Positions 58,455 to 64,000 of a stretch of DNA of 64,000 bases are shown in pieces. The stretch is from Chamaecrista fasciculata. Its lineage: Eukaryota > Streptophyta > Magnoliopsida > Fabales > Fabaceae. The stretch covers positions 3,966 to 67,965 of the forward strand of contig QANZ01030435.1 of assembly GCA_003254925.1 (NCBI GenBank), in the 5' to 3' direction. The notes under the pieces were generated by a model. That model worked only from the letters and a program-made list of their open reading frames with translations. It was not told where the DNA came from and made no database searches. Every line of letters begins with the position of its first letter. Positions within the stretch are counted from its first letter, which is position 1. The translations under genes and the position numbers were made by a program.

Positions 58455-60432
58455 TACTATACCATTTTTGTCTTTCAACAAAGGCTAAAAACCATTCTCT
58501 ATAATACAATAACCGTTACATATCGTCTAAGGCAACGGTTTTTTATCCTATGGAACAAGTGTAGAAAACCATTCCCTCTGCTTTGAGATTAGGGGACGGT
58601 TTTCATATTTTAATTTAACAACTGTTTATAACCGTTGCTATTTTAAGCAACAAACATAACCTGTTGCCTTTTTGATATGGCCACAACATATAACTGTTGC
58701 CTAATGTTTGACCATTAGGCAACAGTTTATTTGTAATAACATTTAAAAATTGTTCCCTAAAAGAATCAGCAACAATTTTCTTTTTCACATTTTTGAAACA
58801 ATTTTTAAATAAATATATACAAATAAATTATATAATAATTTTTTAATATGATACACTAACATTGAACTCATTTTATATTCAATAAAATATATATTTACAT
58901 CAAGTGTCATCAAAGAAAAGTAATATAACCATACAATATTTTTACATAAACTTTCAACAAACTCTCAAGACTCAAAATGAGATACATATTCAAAAAATGA
59001 TATTGTAGAAACGTTAATAAAAGTTTACAAGATTGATAAACTTCCAAAATATATATTAAAGGTCTTCAATATAATACCTCTATAGGCTTCATAAAAATTT
59101 GCATCTTTTTCATAAAAAGTTTACAAGATTGATAAACTTCCAAAATATATATTAAAGGTCTTCAATATAATACCTCAATAGGCTTCATAAAAATTTGCAT
59201 CTTTTTCATCCAAGTTGTCCCTACATAAAAAAAAAATGACACATTATTAGAAACATAAAATTAATAAGAATGAAACATCTTGATTTGAAAAAAAATATAT
59301 GATTAAATAAACTCACATTTTCTTCCTTATCCGGATTCGAAGCATGTGTTGTAGAATGCTCATTAGAATTCTCAATAGCAAACTTGACGTGGCAATGGCA
59401 TCTGTATCTATGTTGTACTGAGTTGTGTCCCATGTGACTCTTAATTACCTTAGCACTTCGGCCACTAATATGAAGCAAAATAAAGTATATATACAAAATA
59501 AATAAAGCTAATTAATAAACATCTATGCTTCCTGAAGAGACAATTCATGAACAAAGTATAGTGGCCACACGATATGATTAAGCAGAGTCACAGTGTAGGA
59601 ATTAAGAGGTGACCATTTCAACTACAATTATTTCAAATAATAACTTACTAATTTTTGTTCAAGTATATATAAATCTCAAAGTTTTTGAACTAGACTCGAA
59701 TTGAAACTCAAGTGGGATTGATTAGGAATATAATATATATATATATGATGATGATGATGACAGGCAAAGAGAAAGTAAAAATTTAGAAAATGCCAAAAAT
59801 TCAGTTTTGAAGTATCAAACTTTAGTCTCTGTCAATGATTCATTTTAAGCATGAGCACTTGACTCAGAATTGTATGCAGGGTCTTGTGTGTGTAATTAAT
59901 GAAGAGAAAATATTCTCAAAAATAAGATTCTTGAAATATTACCCTTTGCCAAAGTTTTCCCACATACAGTGATTCACATATTAAAGGGAAGATTGTATCC
60001 AAAAATAAAATAAACGATGATACAGGGGCTAAATCGTGAAGTTAGGGTTCTGATGAAGCGTGAGATTAATGTAATTGAGAGGGAAACATTAATACTAGGA
60101 GGGAAAGATTCATTTCGGCGCAAAACATTAAAGTTATTAAAATTAATTTTGAGTATTTTTTATATTGGGAACGGTTTTGCATTGTACCAAAAAAAAGTTT
60201 TTTTGATAGGCTGCAGACTAAAAATGTGGCCTAAATGGGAAAATAGTGGCAACGGTTCACATATGTCTCTTATTTAATTTATGGGAACGGTTTTTCGATT
60301 GTAGCCCAAAAAGTGTTGCCTAAAGACTGCATTATTGGCTACATGAAAAAGAGTTGTCTATTCATTGATTAGGGAACAATTTTTTGACCATTGCTATGAT
60401 TAGTGTTGCCAAAGACCCAAAATGGTGTAATG
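58455..60432. mobile_element. CACTA (En/Spm)-type non-autonomous element
   Basis: Termini TACTATACCATTTT and (complement of the right end) CATTACACCATTTT are both one or two changes from CACTACACCATTTT. A 3-bp duplication ACC flanks it (58452-58454, 60433-60435). Subterminal regions are packed with CAACGGTT/AACCGTTGC repeats in both orientations, as usual for transposase binding in this superfamily. The arm it split reads continuously when the element is removed. No transposase; a 91-codon - strand frame at 59221-59496 is unrecognised. Confidence 0.88.
59018..59209. repeat. 96-bp tandem duplication
   Basis: AAAAGTTTACAAGATTGATA... to CATAAAAATTTGCATC is repeated head-to-tail with a 96-bp period and about one difference, inside the CACTA derivative. 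Confidence 0.9.
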
Positions 60433-60636
60433 ACCATTTAACATTATATAGATTGGATCAATATTTTTCAAAATATTAAATGTATTATTTTAATTAAAAG
60501 AGATTTTCATTTTTTTTAGTAGACACACTCAATCTCTTAAGGATAAATACAAGATATAAATACTTAAAATCAACTTAAATAAATAAAAAAAATCTAAAAT
60601 AAACACGGCTTAGTTTTGCATTTTATTTGATTGGTT

Positions 60637-61167
60637 AAAGGGTCATTTTTGTCCTAAATGTTTGCCTTAATGTTCATTTTGGTCCATTATGTTTTAAAAT
60701 GTTCAAATTGGTCCTAAATGTTTGTAAAATGTTTCATTTTGGTCCTACGCTATTGAATATGACTTGTTTCAAGTTCAAACGTGACGAGTTTAGAACTAAG
60801 TATTGTTCTCGAATAGTATTTTCTTTATCCAGTTGGGACAGTCAGCAAATAAGGTCAAATCGGTCGTGAAAGTAGACCGCTCGTTTCATGGTCAAACAAG
60901 CAAAGCTGATCATATCTCTCTTGTTTCAAATTCGAATGCAATAAATTTAGAGCTGCGAGTTCCTCTTAACAAATCATTTAAATTTGAAATGAAAGACGAG
61001 AGAAATATGACCAAATTCAATAGTTTGGGATCAAAATGAAGCATTTTACTAATATTTAGGACCAAAATGAATCATTTTGCAAATATTTAGGAGCAATTTG
61101 AACATTTTGAAACATAATGGACTAAAATGAATATTAGGACATACATTTAGGACCAAAATGACCCTTT
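60637..61167. mobile_element. MITE nested in the loop of the long inverted repeat
   Basis: Ends AAAGGGTCATTTTTGTCC and GGACCAAAATGACCCTTT are complementary. The arms repeat CATTTTGGTCC-type words. Non-coding; internal frames such as 60803-61039 follow from the repeat. Confidence 0.75.
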
Positions 61168-61815
61168 GACCTACTTGATTTGATCATTAAGTCGTGTATA
61201 TATAAAATGATTTGATTATACCACTACAATTTTAAATCTATCAATCTCCTAATATTTAAAATTGGATTCATTCGTATAAACATGGCTTAATGATCAAATC
61301 AAATAAAATGCAAAATTAAGCCGTGTTTATATCAGTTTTTTTTTCATTTATTTAAGTTGATTTTAAGTATTTATATCTTGTATTTATCAAAACTCAATCT
61401 TAAGAGATTGACTGTGTCTACTAAAATAATGAAAATCTCTTTTAGTTAACATAACACATTTAATATTTTGAAAAAGATTGATCCAATCTATATATGTTAA
61501 ATGGTTATAGACAATTTAGGATATTTTTTTTGGCCTGTGACAATTTAGGATATTTGAAGACGATCCAAGTGTATATCAAATGATTTAATTATACCAATGA
61601 ATCCAATTTTAAATATTAAGAGATTGATAGATAGTTTATATTTTGTATAAAATATATAATTTAATTATTAACATATAATTTAATATAAAAAACAAAAAAT
61701 TAATTAAAATTGTTGCAACACATTAAAATTGTTGCAAACAAAAAAAATGAAAAGAAACTTAGAAGTGCCTTGTGGCAATTGGTCATTGGTTCACCAGTAT
61801 TGGAACACTCTTACC

Positions 61816-63654
61816 CTAAATACTTTTTTTCTAGGTACAAATGTAAATATTTTTATTTTTTATGTTATTTTAAAAAAAAATTATCTTTGATACTTATTTA
61901 AATTGTAATCCCTAATACTAAACATTAGCATGGTCCCCCACTCACCCACCGCCTTAAGATTTCACGTAAGAAAGAAAGAAAGACATTCCCTCGGAAAACT
62001 TTTTTTTTTTCTTCCCTAAATTTCTCTTTCTCGAGAATAAAGATAAGCTGCTCAAACCTCCAAAACAAGAAGTCTAGTTTCATGGCCTTTAATTTATGCA
62101 ACTACCACTTGCATCATGTGGCTGACAAGTGGCATATTGCTTGTATTGTAGGAAAAGTTCACATTTTTGTTTTTGTAATATTTATTTGATTTCTCTGTAT
62201 AAGACATTGACACTGATACAGACATAAGATACGACACAGACATAGATATAACATGTCAAATTTTTAGTTGAAACATTTAGTAATGATGTCAAATCGAGCC
62301 TGCAAGTGAATTTGAGATTAAAAAAATGTGAAATTGGTCTGAAACCTGCTTTTAGACTCAATTCGACCTCATTTGTTGGCGGTCCTTGTTGGGTAGGAAA
62401 AAGACTCATCAAGAGTGACACGCAGCTTCGAACTAATTACATTTAGACTTGAAAATGATAGGAATATGACAAACTTTTTTTATTTGACTGTGAAACAATT
62501 AACACTCTTTCAGGTTTTGATTCAACCTTATTTATTGACTATCCCAATTCAAAAAAGAGAAAGAACTCGTCAATAGCGAAAGGTAACTCCAGCCGCGTCA
62601 CTCGAACTTTAAACGAGAAATATATGACCAAATTCATTTTGTTGGATCAAAAGTTAAAAGTTTATGAAAACATGTAAATTCGATCTTGCAACAAAAAAAT
62701 AATAAATGGTTGAATTAATATTCTCCGCAATCATGTACAAATCAAAAGTGTAATTTGATCTTTATTTTTAATGGGCTGAATCAAAATATTTATCATCTTT
62801 CATTAGCAAAATCATTAATTTACTCTAAAATTAATCTTAATTTATTTAATAGGTGTCGTTTTGGATGTTTAAAAAAAATTAATTTTTTAAACACTTTGAA
62901 ATTATTTCTACGATATTTGAACACACGCACATCCAAACAATTTTAGTATACTCATTTTTTTTTTCACATATACGTTATTAGGTACGGATTAAAAGATGCA
63001 ATAATCTACAAGAAAAATGCTAAAAACTAGAATGACTGTCTGCATCTTTAGGACATGAGATGTAGGCGAAAACATCTATGTGGATTATCTTTGAAATAAT
63101 ATTTTATGCATTTTCTTGTGCCTTGCAAAGTGGAGGATGGTGCCATTAATGCTGTAATAAAGGGAAGCAATCTTATTAAAATCAGTAATATTTTCACTGC
63201 AAGACAGCTGGCCGAATTTAACCCAACATGACCATAGACATTTTAATCATGTTTTACATGTTTTTAAAACTAGGGATCTTATCAAATAACAAAATCCATA
63301 ATTTATTTTATGACTACTTAAATCTTCAAACAAGATTTGCGTTGGACTAAATTTTGTCTAATTCAATAATCATATTTTTTTATGATTAGCAAAAATTTCT
63401 AGTTAAAATAGTATAATTACTTTTTAACAATGATACTATGTAGTTCAAAAGTTCTCAACCAAATAGTGCCTGGTTTGTACCATTAGCACATTATAAATAT
63501 TTTATAATATTTATATTATAGAGTATCAAATATTAAGTACATCAATTATCTATTTATTCTAGACACACACGATATTTGTGATAATATCTATACTCACTTA
63601 ATGTCTAATAATTTTTGTACGGTTTATTATCTGATAATGAATATAATATATTTT
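61816..63654. other. AT-rich intergenic DNA
   Basis: No gene or RNA recognised. A segment at 62575-62640 (GCGAAAGGTAACTCC..CTCGAACTTTAAACGAG) resembles parts of the MITE interior at 60860-61020, so it is likely degraded repeat. Long T runs near 61990 and 62945. Confidence 0.5.
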
Positions 63655-64000
63655 TTGCCAAAGTCCTATTTTGGTTCCTCTGTTATGCTCATTGTTCCAA
63701 ATAGGTCCTTCAGTTATTTTTCGTTCCATATTGGTCCTTCAGTTATCCAAAACTTGTCAAAGTTGGTCCCTCTAACGTTTTCCATCCATTTTTCCGTTAA
63801 AAAGAGAGGAAAAATAAGCTTTTATCCCAAACAGTTTTATTTTCTTATATTAAGGTCTTTTTTTTTATAATAGGATCAAAACGTAAAAAAAGAAAATACA
63901 TTAAAATTTTAAGTGAATTTTAGGGAAAATAAAGCTATTCCAACTCTGGTTTCCTTCCTCACTCATACTCACTCTTCCTTCTCCATTTTCCCATTTCCCC
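63655..64000. mobile_element. MULE-type MITE, left part, runs off the window
   Basis: Starts TTTGCCAAAGTCCTATTTTGG and continues with TTGGTCCTTCAGTTA-type repeats, the same terminus family as the element at 3978-4483. Only one arm is inside the window, so the right end was not seen. The last 100 bases are pyrimidine-rich and could be a promoter or leader of a gene to the right. Confidence 0.55.

Larger units (their letters stand above)
57973..61815. mobile_element. Long inverted-repeat element with nested insertions
   Basis: The ends GGTAAGAGTGTCCCAATAC (left) and GTATTGGAACACTCTTACC (right) begin arms that stay complementary for hundreds of bases (shared words ATTGCCACGTGGCACTTC versus GAAGTGCCTTGTGGCAAT). 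The left arm is 57973-58454 plus 60433-60636, interrupted by a CACTA element. The right arm is about 61280-61815. The loop holds a MITE. Without insertions each arm would be about 600-700 bp. No coding sequence belongs to it and I could not find a clear target duplication, so the superfamily is open. Confidence 0.8.

Noticed and set aside
59221..59496. 91-codon - strand frame as a CACTA gene
   Set aside because: No similarity recognised to transposase TNP proteins; it could be chance or captured DNA.
1..64000. tRNA or rRNA genes
   Set aside because: I looked for T-arm (GGTTCGAATCC-like) and rRNA-conserved words and saw no credible structure. A covariance-model scan was not possible.

Overview
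This is 64 kb of AT-rich nuclear DNA from a flowering plant, most likely a eudicot. The evidence is two intron-bearing plant genes, long intergenic spacers, and dense nested transposable elements of plant families (Ty3/gypsy LTR elements, an L1-type LINE with RNase H, Stowaway/MULE/hAT/CACTA-type elements, a Helitron and an endogenous pararetrovirus). I cannot name the species from sequence alone.

Only two genes look intact, both on the + strand. (1) NAA50 (4918-7612, 3 coding exons, 164 aa) is the catalytic subunit of the NatE N-terminal acetyltransferase. (2) A class I peptide chain release factor of the mitochondrial RF1 type (27885-32338, 11 coding exons, 421 aa) has the P-x-T codon-recognition motif and the GGQ catalytic motif. 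They are unrelated housekeeping genes, separated by about 20 kb of nested mobile DNA.

Layout. 1-4.5 kb: intergenic DNA with a hAT-like repeat and two MITEs. 4.5-7.6 kb: NAA50. 8.2-8.7 kb: MITE. 8.8-26 kb: a decayed endogenous pararetrovirus, split by an LTR retrotransposon (10776-22502, TSD GTGAA). That element lacks gag/pol and itself contains a Stowaway-like MITE and a 5.9-kb L1 LINE with a 13-bp TSD. 26.5-32.4 kb: mtRF1. 33.3-38.8 kb: MITE, a copied piece of an mtRF1 intron, the first exon of a broken conserved plant gene, and remnants. 38.9-42.1 kb: a truncated Ty3/gypsy LTR-gag-protease fragment (- strand) abutting a long foldback element. 43.1-43.9 kb: a GARP DNA-binding-domain pseudogene related to type-B response regulators. 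44.5-50.0 kb: a probable non-autonomous Helitron (- strand) carrying exon-like gene fragments, including an AP2-family piece. 52.1-57.2 kb: an RPA70-like pseudogene (- strand) with its promoter region duplicated on the far side; the orphan copy is interrupted by a MULE-like ACTCG-rich element. 58.0-61.8 kb: a very long inverted repeat with a CACTA derivative and a MITE nested inside. 63.6 kb to the end: the start of another MULE-like MITE.

No CRISPR array, tRNA, rRNA or bacterial-type operon was seen. The most interesting material is the history recorded in the nested insertions: the Helitron with captured exons, the orphan promoter with a paralogous empty site, the captured gene-like segment inside the LTR element, and duplications with filler DNA. 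I found no convincing new molecular system; the candidates are listed as findings.
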